DNA of 64,000 nucleotides from Chitinophaga pinensis. GTDB lineage: Bacteria > Bacteroidota > Bacteroidia > Chitinophagales > Chitinophagaceae. The notes under the pieces were generated by a model, which did no database searches, was not told the DNA's origin, and saw only the letters and a program-made list of their open reading frames with translations. The stretch spans positions 1-64,000 of the forward strand of contig CALQSB010000005.1 in assembly GCA_943333125.1 (NCBI GenBank), read 5' to 3'. Position 1 is the first letter of the stretch. The number at the start of each line of letters is the position of its first letter. Below, piece by piece: positions 1 to 11,000 of the stretch. The translations under genes were made by a program, and so were the position numbers.

Positions 1-590
1 GAACCTTCTGCACTTACACAACCATCTACTGTTTGTGTAACGGTATAAGTTCCTGCACTAACGCTGATTGATGAAGTGGTTTCACTTGTGCTCCACAATA
101 ATGATCCTGAGGCTGTGGTTGACAATGTTGATGTACCATCGCAATTATTTACCACATTCACTGTTGGTGTTGCTGGTGTGGTTTTTGGAGCGGCAATTCC
201 TGAACCTTCTGCACTTACACAACCATCTACTGTTTGTGTAACGGTATAAGTTCCTGCACTAACGCTGATTGATGAAGTTGTTTCATTTGTACTCCACAGT
301 AATGATCCTGCAGCAGTAGTAGACAACGTTGATGTGCCATCGCAATTATTTACCACATTTACTGTTGGTGTTGATGGTATCGTTTTTGGCGCTGCCAATC
401 CTGAGCCAGCTAAACTTACACAACCATTTACTGTTGTAGTAACGGTATAAGTTCCTGCGCTAACAATTATTGATGAAGTAGTTTCACTATTGCTCCACAA
501 CAATGTGCCTGGGGCCGTAGTTGACAATGTTGATGTGCCGCAATTATTGGCAACATCCACTGAAGGAGCAGTAGGAGTAGCATTAATAGT
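1..590 (-). repeat. 201-bp (67-aa) tandem repeat inside the giant protein gene
   Basis: The block beginning GAACCTTCTGCACTTACAC at base 1 returns at 202, and a diverged form starts at 403 (GAGCCAGCTAAACTTACAC), so the period is exactly 201 bp. Translated on the minus strand each unit reads roughly VNVVNNCDGTSTLSTTA, then LLWS.ETTSS, SAGTYTVTQTVDGCVS. The first two units are almost identical at DNA level; the third is more diverged and lacks one codon. The array continues past the left edge. Each unit carries one conserved Cys near each end, in the style of Ig-like modules of Bacteroidota surface proteins. Confidence 0.9.
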
Positions 591-3500
591 TAAATTTAAA
601 GTAACTATACTATCACAACCGGCAGCGTTAGTACCTGTCCATGTTGCTGTAGTATTTGATGCATAATACATTGTACCATGCCATAATAATGAATCGCATG
701 AAGTCAATGTTTCTGTAGAAGCATTCGCACAATTTTCTCCAATTTGGAAATCACCAAAACTTGTAGCTCCAGTTATTTGAGTTGAAGTAGATGTTTTTGT
801 TCCAACAGTTGGATAAGACCATGCACTGTTATATCTGCCAGCAATAAATGAAGATGTAGTTGCACTGTTCAAGATATCTGCTGACACAAATGTAAATGTT
901 GCGCTATAGCTGGTTAAAGCAACGCCATCATTTGTAAGTGTCCAATATCTATTTAAACGTTTTGTTCTGCTGACGTTAGAAGTAGAAATATTTGGATGAG
1001 CTCCATCAGCTTGTGATACCATCGCTGTTAAATTACCAGCAACGGTAACACCATTTAATGTTAATGAAATAGGACGATAAGATGTTGCACCGCCAATTTC
1101 AAATGTTTTAGATGTAGCTGCAACAGCAATTGGTTTTTTCAAATTACCTGCAACCCAACCAGAAGTTCTATTGGTAATACCATTAGAAGTCAGTGTATTT
1201 GAACCGGTAGTTACAACACCAGAGGTTAATGTTAAGGAATCTGAAACAATAGTAGAGCCAGACAATGTTAAGCCTGCTGCATTATTTACTGTCAACCCAC
1301 TAACTGTTGATGGCAAACCAGAACCTGTAACCTGGGCTACAGCACTTTCATATTTATAAAGACCTGAATTATATGTTCTAGTAGTTGTTCTGATCGGACC
1401 AGCAGCTGAAGAAGTTGTTATACCATCAGCAGACCCAATTCTCATAACACCTCCACTAGAAAGTGTAAATGAACCTGCACCAGTTACTGTTTGAGATACA
1501 TTTCTGAAGTCTGCAATTTTAGAAACAGTAAAGCTACCTCCAGAAGCGACATTAACAGTTGCTACAGTTCCAGTTCCTGCTGCATCACCAGACTGTGTGC
1601 CATTAGGATAGAATTCTGAAACATTCAATGTTCCTAGAGCACCTACATTAATTGTAGAAGTATAATTTGTTGAAGTGCCCAAACTAAAATATCCATTTTG
1701 ATTACCAACAAATGCAGAAGAAGGAGTCGCAGTGTTACCAGAAATTTGTCCATCCATGAAAGTCATGGTACCATTTATATTGAATGTTTTGTTAGTTACA
1801 CCGTTGTTGTTCGCACCACTTAAAGGCGTATAACAAGCAAACTGATCGAAAGTCAACGTCTTACCTGCATTTATAGTCAACACATGAGTAACTGTATAAG
1901 AAGTTGGCATTGGAGAATTTGTATAGATTGCTCCGGCATTACCTGCATTAGTTGATCCATGATAGTGCACTTTTACATCGTTATCTATTGTCAATGTTGA
2001 AGTAGCAGTAGTATCAGAAAGTCTAACTCTTGAGAAGTTGATGGTTCCACTTCCGGTTATAGTCATGTTACCATTGAAAACATCTAAGCTAATACCATCT
2101 GCACTGTTACCATTTGAAGTAGTTCCAATCGCACCTCCAGCTTTAACATCAATTGTAGATCCATATACTTTTAAGAAACATACTTTATTTACCAAACTAT
2201 CAGATCTTAACGTTCCTGAAACGGTTAGATTATTACAAGATCTTGTTGTGTTATCAGTTCTTATTGTATGACCAGAAAGTATGAATACATTATCTGTTTG
2301 TGCTGGAACAACAGAAGGAACAACTGTCCAGCCAGCTAATACACTACTCCATTGACGCCAGTTGGCAGTAGCGCCCCACATTCCTGACTGGTATGAACCG
2401 AAATCACCAGCTGCATAAACATTTGGTGTAATATTCGCAGATTGTGCAACAGACCATGATGATCCGTGTCTTACGAAAGTTTTAAAGTATTGAGTTGTAC
2501 CGTTAGTTAATCCGGTGATTGTAGCTGATGTTCCAGTTCCTTTATAAACTACATAACTACCCGAACCTAAATCAGTGCCTGAACCGAATGCGGCATTAGC
2601 AGTGTAAGCAGACCCATCACCTGATGGCGATTGATCAACATCACTTCCAGATTTTGCTACAATCATTACTTCATCCCAATAATTAGATTGAGTAGTATAA
2701 TAGGAAGGATTAGTCCATGACAATGCAGATTGAGCATTACCATATGCTGCAGCTAAAGAAGTAGTTGGAGCAACTGCAGTAGTTACATTTAAACTTGAAG
2801 AAATTGAGAATGTAGCACCATTATAAGAATAAGCTACAAAATTATAATCAGTTAAATCTGATAAGCCAGTAATTTCCGCGCTATTTCCTGAACCAGAATA
2901 AACCAAATAATTGTCTGTACTATAAACTCCAGCTAAACTTATATCAGAATTTGCATTGTTATAATCAGCACCATTTCCTGAAGGTGTATGTGTAACACTT
3001 GAAGGACGTGCAAAGATGATCACATTATCATAAGTACCCAATGGAGATGACCATGTTAATCTTACGATGTTGTTTGATTTATGGCTGGATGCAAGGTTTG
3101 TTACAGGATTTGCATCACCTAATATGGTGAAAGTAGCAGGAACAAAAGTTATAGAATAATTATTACTGTTAGGAGAAATAGCCAATGTTCCTTGCTGTAT
3201 TTGATAAAGACCGGCAGTTTCACCACTAGCACGAGATAAGGTACCAGTAAATACATCAGAGTTTAAAAGACTACCACTTGTAATGTTATAAGTAAATGAA
3301 GGATCTGAAGCATTAAGTGCCTTAGAAGCATCTACTGCAGTTACGGTAATGTTATTAACCGTGGCAAATGCAACATCTCCAATTGAAGAAGTTGATGGAA
3401 CAGTAACTGTTGATGAAGTTGATCCTGAAACTGTACCTGGGTAATCCCAAGTTGCACCTGTAGTATTAATTGCAGAACGTAATTCACTAATTGTAGGCGA

Positions 3501-6500
3501 ACCTAATAAGTCGCTTGCGCTTGAATAGGTGTAAGTACCTGCATAAGTTCCTGCAAATCCATCAGGACTTGTTAGAGAAAAATAACGATTCAATGCTGTT
3601 GAAGTATTTAATCCAATTGTAGAAACTGCAGATTGTGATGACAATCCGGTTTTAGCTGCTACCACTAAATTACCTGATGTTGTAACAGCAGATACAACTA
3701 TAGAAGCAGGAGTATAATTATTAGCATCTCCTACCTCAAATGAATAAGTAGCAGGCGTACTAACTGGTTTTTGTAAATTACCATTTATCCATCCTGTACC
3801 TCTGGTTAATGTACTGTTTGCAATTGCTTTAAATGCACTAGTAGTAGCTACTACACTGCTACCCAAGGCCAATGTTCCGTTCACCGTTACATTTCCTCTC
3901 AATGAATCTACACCTGAAGTATTATCAAAATACAAATCGTTGAAAGTACCTGCAGGAATAAACTGCAATCCATTAGTGGCGTTAAATCTTACAGCACCAT
4001 TCCATGTTTTACCAGAAGGTACACCATAAGGACTGGCAGTATTGGTATTTTGTGTTTTAATAATTGTTGAACTATTGGTAGTAGTAGTTGTAGAATTCAG
4101 ATATCCTAATTGTAAATCTAATGTTCTTCCAGACAGATCAAGAGAACCAGAACCACCAAAATATCTTGATGCAATTGCTCCTGTGAATGTAAAGTCAGAA
4201 CTTAAGGTATAGCTGCCCGTTATATTGAAGTTAGTTTTACCAAAGTTATTATTTGTAGAAGTAACCGAAATTGTTTTAGAAACACCAGATAGTGTAAATG
4301 AGAAACTTTGAGAACCTCCGTTATTCAAAATACCACCAGTACCCGTTGAAGACAGATTACCTGATAAATTAATTTGTCTGGTATTTGCATTGTCTCCTAT
4401 TAACCTACCTATTCCTGAAATTGTCAAATCTCCGTTGATGGTGATATTATTATGTGCGGTATCTGTTGCACTGGTAATAATCAAATTGTTATAAGATGTT
4501 TGAGAAGGAACTATTATTGAGGAACCTGCAAACTCAACTGTGCCTCCCCATGTTTTAGATGCAGGTATTGGCGTTGATGAGGTGTTTGATGTTTTTAAAT
4601 AGCCGTTAAGCGTAACAGTAGACATAGAACCTAATAATGCATAAGTAGACATATCAACTGTACCCACTGAAGTTACAAAAGCACCATTTACAGTAAGATC
4701 TGCTCTAGCTGAATCTATGCCAGATGAGTTGGCTATTGTTAAATTATTATAAGTGCCGCCTATTACAGATTGACCACCGCTTGAAGCAACAAAAAATACG
4801 GTTCCGCCCCAGGTCTTTCCTGAAGGATAAGGAGCTGAACTCAAATTTGCAGTCTTAAGAGTACCCGCATTTGAAAGGCCTGAAAGCGTTCCACTTATTG
4901 CATAAGTTGCCATATCAACAGTACCACTAGCAGTAGTAGTGAGTGTACCATTTATTACAACATCTCCTCTTGCAGAATCTATTCCCGAAGTATTGTCAAA
5001 TGTTACATTATTATAAGTACCCGCTTGTAAGTAAGAACCTCCACCTAATGCAGTAAATTCTACAGTACCAGACCAAGTTCTGCCACTTGGGTAAGGAATG
5101 TTTGTTGAAGAGGTAGACCCTGTTTTTAAAATACTGCTTGCAGAGGTCGTAATTGTTGATAAAGTCGTATATCCCAGGTATAAATTCAATGTATAACTGC
5201 TCAAATCTAGAGAACCCGCCCCACTGATATTTCTAGATGCAACCGTTGTAGGGTATTCGAAATTACCTGCTAAAGTATAGGCTCCAGTGATGGCTATATT
5301 TGATTTAGAATAATCTGATCCTGTAGCCGAACTAACTGCTGTGTTTGATGCCCCAGTTAAACTTATTGCGAATGTTGAAGATTGACCTGTTGCATAAGAT
5401 AACCCACCGGTTCCTGTTACTGAATAATTACCAGCTACTGTTAATGTTCTGGAAACACCTGCTCTATTATCCAAAACAAATTTACCAGAACCGAGAACTG
5501 AGAAATTATTTACCGTTAAAGCTCCAGCAAGAAAAATTGAATCGGGTGAATTTATCGTCAGATTTCCATAAGTTGGTGTAGTGGATACAATTTGTTTTGA
5601 TCCATTATAAGTAACCGTGCTACCGGAGTTTAATGTGCCAAATGTTGGATAAGTAGCATTTTGAAGTACTAGATTATTTGAACCCGAAGAAGCGCCAAGA
5701 ATATCTATTGTTCCTGTAATTGCTCCTGCAGATGCAATAGTAAGTGTCACCGCACTCACCGAAGGATCTCCTAGTATAATTTTTGAACTTGCCCCTGAAA
5801 CTGTCCAGGCTCCTGTTGTAGTTCCGTTTGTAGTAACCTTGTATGTTACACCAGCCGTTGTAAAATCAACAGGTGTTGTTCCTGAAGTTAAATCGGAATT
5901 CCCAGTCCAGCTTGAAGTAGATTCCAAATTACCAATGCCACTTCCTCTATAATAGTAAGTTGTTAAACTACCAGTAACAGATAACGTTGGAGAATTAGTT
6001 GATGATGTTGCAGAAAAACTAATGCTACCAGTTATTGCCCCAGTTCCTGTTGGACTGAAACGAATGTATAGAGTAGCTCCTGCCGGGGCTAATTTAAAAG
6101 AGCTTGTACTCCATGTACTATTGTCTTTAGAAATCTGAAAATTTGTTGGAGGGGTAACGGTTATACTATCTGTTCCTAAACTAACACCAGTAACCGTTAT
6201 ACTTTGTGATGTACTATTTGCACTAACTGCGGTACCAGCAAAGTTTGAAATCGAGGTTGGCGAAAGAGAAATAGAAGGATTGGATACAGAACCATTTAAT
6301 AATACAGCTGCATTATCTCTGCCGGCTAATGTAGCAGCATTTGTTGCAGTTACTTTAATACTATCACTATTATAAGAACCAACAGCCAATCCGGTAATCA
6401 ATCTTACATAAATTAATGTAGAATCTACTGTTCCCGAGGCTGGAGTTAAAGATAAACTGCTAGAATACGTACCTCCTGACGAAGTGGCAATCTCATAATT

Positions 6501-7649
6501 TGCGGTTGATGTAACGGAGAGATTGCTTGTTAAATATCGCCCTCCTACTTTGACTGATTGAGGAGTAGAAGGACCTGTACCTAAGCCATAAATAAATCCT
6601 GTTAAAGATGAAGCTGATGGGTTATAGATAGTAGGTGTATTTAGTGATACGGTTAAATTATCAAAAAACAATGTATTACCGGTGTATGTCCCGCCTGTGC
6701 TATGATTAAAAATACCGCCAAAATAAGGAAGACTTCCCTTTGTATAAGTACTATCTCTTACTGATGTAGCTTTTGAAACAGTATCCTTTATCTGTGTTAA
6801 GCCTGAAGAGAAATCTGTATTAGCAGTGGCGCCATCATCTCTTAAAAATAATTTCCAGGTATTGGTACCAGGTGTAAATGATACTTTTATCGATACCCAA
6901 TCCTGATTTTGAGCAGTAGTTAATTTAAATACAGTAGTATCTGTAATAATCACGTTAGTTCTGGTGCCATTTATACCGCCCGTAAATTTAACAAGTCTAA
7001 AATTATTATTTGTGCCAGAAGCTCCAGCTCTTTCCATAGAAACAGCATAGCCGTTACCCCCACCAGAAGCGCTAATGAAAGAATTATTAGTACATCCTAA
7101 AACGAAAGCTCCTCCATAGTTTCCTGCTCCCCAGCCAGAAAAAGGATTGGCGGTTCCTCTGTTTGTTTTCATATGGAGCGTCCAAACTACTTCAGATGTA
7201 TTACTATTAAGGGTAGAATTGTATCCTGCTGCAAAATTACTGACTGCACCATTGAAATAAGTTAAACCAGCAGTTTGAACTGCTGTTGTGCCGGTAGTTT
7301 CGCCCGATAGAATCTGTGCTGAATAGTTAGATCCAGACTGTTGATTCAACCTAGTGATTGACCCAGCAGGAGCACCGGCAGTAACCGTAGAAGTTGTACC
7401 AGTAGCATACGTCATAGATGGAGTGCCACCATTGCTCATTGCAGAAGACGTACCCGATCCTCTGTCAAAATTATCAGTAAAAACAGTTTTTTGTGCAATA
7501 CTATTTTCTTGCAAAAAAATGAGCAGAAAAACAATAGAAGCAAGCGATCGAATCATCAATCTGTTGTTAACTAATGTTTTGATTTTTTTAGAAATCAAGT
7601 TAAATGAACTGCTTGTTTTACTTAACTGCAAAGGTGAATTTGACATCAT
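1..7649 (-). CDS. Giant secreted repeat-rich surface protein (C-terminus beyond left edge)
   Basis: One minus-strand frame is open from the start to base 1, giving at least 2,549 aa; the frame at the left edge agrees with that of the start. Candidate starts are 7649, 7646 and 7556; the last gives a compact signal peptide (MIRSLASIVFLLIF then SIAQ). Visible order: a DNFDRGSG N-terminal domain shared with the next gene, an Ig-like segment followed by YYYRGSG, many Thr/Ser/Gly-rich beta-helix-like repeats (TWGGTVEF-type), an FN3-like section around residues 1500-1750, more beta-repeats, a GCDSIVTLNLTIN module near residue 2330, then 67-aa tandem repeats. Such architecture is typical of T9SS-exported adhesins or gliding-related proteins; the sorting domain would lie outside the window. 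No catalytic motif seen. Function is unknown. A LacI-type palindrome lies 285 bp upstream. Confidence 0.85.
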   Translation of the reverse strand, partial: MMSNSPLQLSKTSSSFNLISKKIKTLVNNRLMIRSLASIVFLLIFLQENSIAQKTVFTDNFDRGSGTSSAMSNGGTPSMTYATGTTSTVTAGAPAGSITRLNQQSGSNYSAQILSGETTGTTAVQTAGLTYFNGAVSNFAAGYNSTLNSNTSEVVWTLHMKTNRGTANPFSGWGAGNYGGAFVLGCTNNSFISASGGGNGYAVSMERAGASGTNNNFRLVKFTGGINGTRTNVIITDTTVFKLTTAQNQDWVSIKVSFTPGTNTWKLFLRDDGATANTDFSSGLTQIKDTVSKATSVRDSTYTKGSLPYFGGIFNHSTGGTYTGNTLFFDNLTVSLNTPTIYNPSASSLTGFIYGLGTGPSTPQSVKVGGRYLTSNLSVTSTANYEIATSSGGTYSSSLSLTPASGTVDSTLIYVRLITGLAVGSYNSDSIKVTATNAATLAGRDNAAVLLNGSVSNPSISLSPTSISNFAGTAVSANSTSQSITVTGVSLGTDSITVTPPTNFQISKDNSTWSTSSFKLAPAGATLYIRFSPTGTGAITGSISFSATSSTNSPTLSVTGSLTTYYYRGSGIGNLESTSSWTGNSDLTSGTTPVDFTTAGVTYKVTTNGTTTGAWTVSGASSKIILGDPSVSAVTLTIASAGAITGTIDILGASSGSNNLVLQNATYPTFGTLNSGSTVTYNGSKQIVSTTPTYGNLTINSPDSIFLAGALTVNNFSVLGSGKFVLDNRAGVSRTLTVAGNYSVTGTGGLSYATGQSSTFAISLTGASNTAVSSATGSDYSKSNIAITGAYTLAGNFEYPTTVASRNISGAGSLDLSSYTLNLYLGYTTLSTITTSASSILKTGSTSSTNIPYPSGRTWSGTVEFTALGGGSYLQAGTYNNVTFDNTSGIDSARGDVVINGTLTTTASGTVDMATYAISGTLSGLSNAGTLKTANLSSAPYPSGKTWGGTVFFVASSGGQSVIGGTYNNLTIANSSGIDSARADLTVNGAFVTSVGTVDMSTYALLGSMSTVTLNGYLKTSNTSSTPIPASKTWGGTVEFAGSSIIVPSQTSYNNLIITSATDTAHNNITINGDLTISGIGRLIGDNANTRQINLSGNLSSTGTGGILNNGGSQSFSFTLSGVSKTISVTSTNNNFGKTNFNITGSYTLSSDFTFTGAIASRYFGGSGSLDLSGRTLDLQLGYLNSTTTTTNSSTIIKTQNTNTASPYGVPSGKTWNGAVRFNATNGLQFIPAGTFNDLYFDNTSGVDSLRGNVTVNGTLALGSSVVATTSAFKAIANSTLTRGTGWINGNLQKPVSTPATYSFEVGDANNYTPASIVVSAVTTSGNLVVAAKTGLSSQSAVSTIGLNTSTALNRYFSLTSPDGFAGTYAGTYTYSSASDLLGSPTISELRSAINTTGATWDYPGTVSGSTSSTVTVPSTSSIGDVAFATVNNITVTAVDASKALNASDPSFTYNITSGSLLNSDVFTGTLSRASGETAGLYQIQQGTLAISPNSNNYSITFVPATFTILGDANPVTNLASSHKSNNIVRLTWSSPLGTYDNVIIFARPSSVTHTPSGNGADYNNANSDISLAGVYSTDNYLVYSGSGNSAEITGLSDLTDYNFVAYSYNGATFSISSSLNVTTAVAPTTSLAAAYGNAQSALSWTNPSYYTTQSNYWDEVMIVAKSGSDVDQSPSGDGSAYTANAAFGSGTDLGSGSYVVYKGTGTSATITGLTNGTTQYFKTFVRHGSSWSVAQSANITPNVYAAGDFGSYQSGMWGATANWRQWSSVLAGWTVVPSVVPAQTDNVFILSGHTIRTDNTTRSCNNLTVSGTLRSDSLVNKVCFLKVYGSTIDVKAGGAIGTTSNGNSADGISLDVFNGNMTITGSGTINFSRVRLSDTTATSTLTIDNDVKVHYHGSTNAGNAGAIYTNSPMPTSYTVTHVLTINAGKTLTFDQFACYTPLSGANNNGVTNKTFNINGTMTFMDGQISGNTATPSSAFVGNQNGYFSLGTSTNYTSTINVGALGTLNVSEFYPNGTQSGDAAGTGTVATVNVASGGSFTVSKIADFRNVSQTVTGAGSFTLSSGGVMRIGSADGITTSSAAGPIRTTTRTYNSGLYKYESAVAQVTGSGLPSTVSGLTVNNAAGLTLSGSTIVSDSLTLTSGVVTTGSNTLTSNGITNRTSGWVAGNLKKPIAVAATSKTFEIGGATSYRPISLTLNGVTVAGNLTAMVSQADGAHPNISTSNVSRTKRLNRYWTLTNDGVALTSYSATFTFVSADILNSATTSSFIAGRYNSAWSYPTVGTKTSTSTQITGATSFGDFQIGENCANASTETLTSCDSLLWHGTMYYASNTTATWTGTNAAGCDSIVTLNLTINATPTAPSVDVANNCGTSTLSTTAPGTLLWSNSETTSSIIVSAGTYTVTTTVNGCVSLAGSGLAAPKTIPSTPTVNVVNNCDGTSTLSTTAAGSLLWSTNETTSSISVSAGTYTVTQTVDGCVSAEGSGIAAPKTTPATPTVNVVNNCDGTSTLSTTASGSLLWSTSETTSSISVSAGTYTVTQTVDGCVSAEG

Positions 7650-8026
7650 GGCAAATGAATTAAAATTAAAAATTTTAAAATGTACTTAGTTTAAAAAATA
7701 AAAATCAATAGTCTTCTACTGTGGGTGGTGGAGAGGCTCATTGGAAATTTAAAAGTGTAAAATTAGGAGGTACGGTTAGCTACACTAAAATATCCAATAA
7801 GAAACAAAATATGCTTAGAAAGTTAATAAACGGATTAATAATTAATTGAAAATAATCTATTTATTATCGTTCTATTTTAAAATATTTTTAACGTTTATAA
7901 GAAATGATTGAATAAAATTCCATCTTTAACTTCGGTAACGTTACCGGCAACGATTTCTTAGGGTTTAAATAATGTTAAAATTAAATCAAAAAACTAGTCA
8001 ATGCAAAATTTACCACTAAATTATAA
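7650..8026. other. Intergenic region upstream of the giant protein gene
   Basis: This 377-bp AT-rich gap separates two minus-strand giant genes. It contains the LacI-type palindrome at 7934. It also contains a short plus-strand open frame from a GTG at 7721 to a TGA at 7849 (42 codons, no recognised similarity), which could be chance or a gene remnant. I found no convincing TAnnTTTG promoter on the minus strand and no strong terminator hairpin for the 8027 gene. Confidence 0.6.
7934..7954. promoter_or_regulatory. LacI-type operator-like palindrome upstream of the giant gene
   Basis: GGTAACGTTACC is a perfect 12-bp palindrome with the central CG usual for LacI-family operators, followed immediately by GGCAACGAT, which repeats the left half of the site found beside lacI. 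It lies about 285 bp before the giant gene's start. Similar sites occur at 12888 and 34940. Binding by the LacI protein encoded at 35012 is inferred from sequence likeness only. Confidence 0.5.
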
Positions 8027-11000
8027 TTATAACACTATAAAACTTGAACTAAATTTCAAATCATTCTGCATTAATACCATTTCAAATGAGCCTTTTTTAA
8101 TTGATTTAGGCAGCTCGAATTGATAGCTATTATCACTGGAATGAATTGTTAGATTTCTACTATATACTTTTTTGCCCAAATTGTCATAAATGACCAAATG
8201 ATAATTTCCAACAGGCAGGTTCTTCATGTCTATGTTCAACATTCCATTAGCCCGAACAGGATTAGGACTAATTTCAATCGCGGCCAAAGATGCTGACATG
8301 ACTAGTTTTACTATTTTGCTTTGAACAATCTCCCCATTAACAGATAAGCTTTGAACTTTATAAAAATAAGTGTTAGCAGCTCCTAACTGATTGTCTGAAA
8401 AACTATATGATAAATTTGAGGTTGCCACAAGATTTCCAATGGTGGTAAAATTCATTCCATCAGTTGATCTTTGAACATGGTAAGAAATTACATTGTCCTG
8501 ATTGGCCATGTCCCAATACACTCGATTTAATTTATCTTCTTTAGTCGCTTTTATATTTATAAAATATGCAGATAAAGGAGCCAATGGCTTGAATGTTAAT
8601 CTAAAACGATCTGAACTGTAAGAAGCGGCGTCATTTGTTATTTCAAATGAGATACTGGCTGTATCATTAAGATCAAAAGCAGTAGTTCTATTTATAAATT
8701 TATCTTCCAGATAACCCACCAAACCAGATTCTGAAAGATTCTTTGGTTTAATATGAAAACGATAGTTAGCCAATTTCATTTGTGCCAGGTTCATAAAAAT
8801 AGTATCGTTTGCAGTTAGCTCAGGAGCCGTTTCAATAGAAATTAATTTGCCATGTTTTTTAATGGCAAGATTTTCATTTAAATTAGAAAGCTTTGAAGCA
8901 TCATTTTGATCTACATTGGCAGAAAATTCATTACCAAATATTGAAAGCATGCCATCGCACAATTGTTCTTCTGTAGTTTGTTTTTTGTATAATAATACTT
9001 GAATACTTTTTGCATTATTCATCTGCCTTGAAACCAGATTTCCCTGAGTAGATTTACTGCTTTCATTAAACACTATTCTTCCCGGGGCACCTCCTATTCT
9101 TTGCACCATGAATCCTTGACCTGACTGAATTGAATAATTGGAGCTGGGATAACTGCTGCCCGCATCACATGCACTGCAAGAAATAGTACCTCCAAAAAGA
9201 AGCATATTTTGATATCCTCCATAGTTAGACATTTTCGGATCATACAGATAAAATGTAGCCCCAATATTTTGACGATCCAGATTTTGAAAATCAATAGGAC
9301 TAGCATAGATATTTGGAATGGAGATGAACTGAGAATCTAAAGTACCCAAATTTGAAAAAGTACGAGAGCCTGTAATTAAAGCGCCTTTTTCCCTTAAGAT
9401 TGTAGCTGTTGGAAGTTGTGTCAATCCTGTAACTGAACGATCTCCTCTAATAAAGGTCATATAAGCTTTTAATGTATCAAATTTGCCATCAAATGCTGTC
9501 GGTGCAGCAACATTCGTTGTTGAAATGATACCATCCCATCTGTTTAATGTGGTGTTCCATGTTTTTATTGATGGAGAAAGACTAATCGTATCAAACCCAA
9601 AAGCATAAGGATCTGTATAACCTGAAGGAAGATTACTGGTGATTTGTAACCCATACCCAGGCTTAGGATTTTGAGAAGATAAAGTTGCCCCTTCCTGCCA
9701 TGCCTGTTTGATGGTTTGTAAATTATGCTTTGTTGGCATCGTTAACAATCTCCATGCTTTTTTGGACGAGATATATCTTTCAACGGTAACATCCCCTGAA
9801 ACAGTTCCTTTGGTGTTCCCAACTCTTGCAGTCCCTAACTCGTCCGACTTTAAAGTCAGCAAACTATTTGTATTTAATATAGCTAAAGTATCCACAGTTA
9901 ACACTCCGGGATTAATGCCTCCAACTATGCTTAATGAATCTATTAATATGGCCTTTGCGTTTTTATTTAACGTCAATGTATTGAGAAGCTTTCCACCTGG
10001 TGAAAATCTTAAACTATCATAAGAAGAAACGCTTCTTGCTAAACCGGATAAAATTAGTTTGGAAGAATCTGTGCCTAAAAAAGAGCCATATTGAGGAGTA
10101 GCAAAAGAGTTGGCGGCGGTACCAGAAAAATTCCTGCAAGAAACAGAACTGTCCACAATCATTGTAGAATTAGCTAATAGCAAAGTATCTGATAATACTA
10201 ATTTTCCCACTTTTACAATGCTTTTATTGAGTATTGCCCTGGCAGGACCATTCTGAGGTGTAATTGAATCATATAGAAAGCCTGAAATAATAGTAGAATC
10301 AGGTGAAAAAATCTTATCTGTTGAAATACCGGCCAGGACTACATTCTTATAATCTTTTCTGGCATCCACTTGTTGGAAGGAATAAGAGTAAGGTGTTGAA
10401 CTATTTGTTCTGTAAAATCCAACTGATGACTTTGGGCCTAAAATTAAATTTTCGGCACCTTTAAATTGAAAAGCAGCAAAATTATCTCCGGGATTTTCGC
10501 CCACATTACTTGAAACGAATCCGGCTTGTTTGTACAACCTTACTGCTCCTTGTATTTCAAGCTTTGCATTGTAATTCATAACAACATAAAAATGCAATGA
10601 ACCCGAAATTTTCAAATAATTTGATGTATCAACGTAGAGGTAAGACTTAATTGTTGGTGTTCCAGCAAAACCAAGGTTCATAGTTTTTCCATCAACATAT
10701 AATTTTCCAAAATTGGGACTTTGTACATAATTATAAAGCGGAGAATTAATATAATGAACTTCTGATAAGGAATCCAACTCCCCAAAATTCAACAACGTAT
10801 CAGTTGCTTTCATGTAAAGAGAGTTTCCCTTCGTAGGATCATTGGATTTCGCAATGTCCAACACCACAGGAGAAATGGTATTAATCGTAATAGAATCCAC
10901 CAATTTAATAGGAGGATATAGCGGGTCGCCTAAAACTATTTTTGTACCTATACCTGAAATGGTCCAGAGTCTGTTAGTGGAAATTTGAGAAGGTGAAGTT

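Noticed and set aside
1-590. CRISPR array
   Set aside because: Repeats are 201 bp, in frame and coding, with no unique spacers or cas genes.
1171-2271. Plus-strand open frames inside the giant minus-strand gene (for example 1171-1359 and 2038-2271)
   Set aside because: They are complements of a continuous repeat-rich minus-strand coding frame and show no signal, motif or own promoter.
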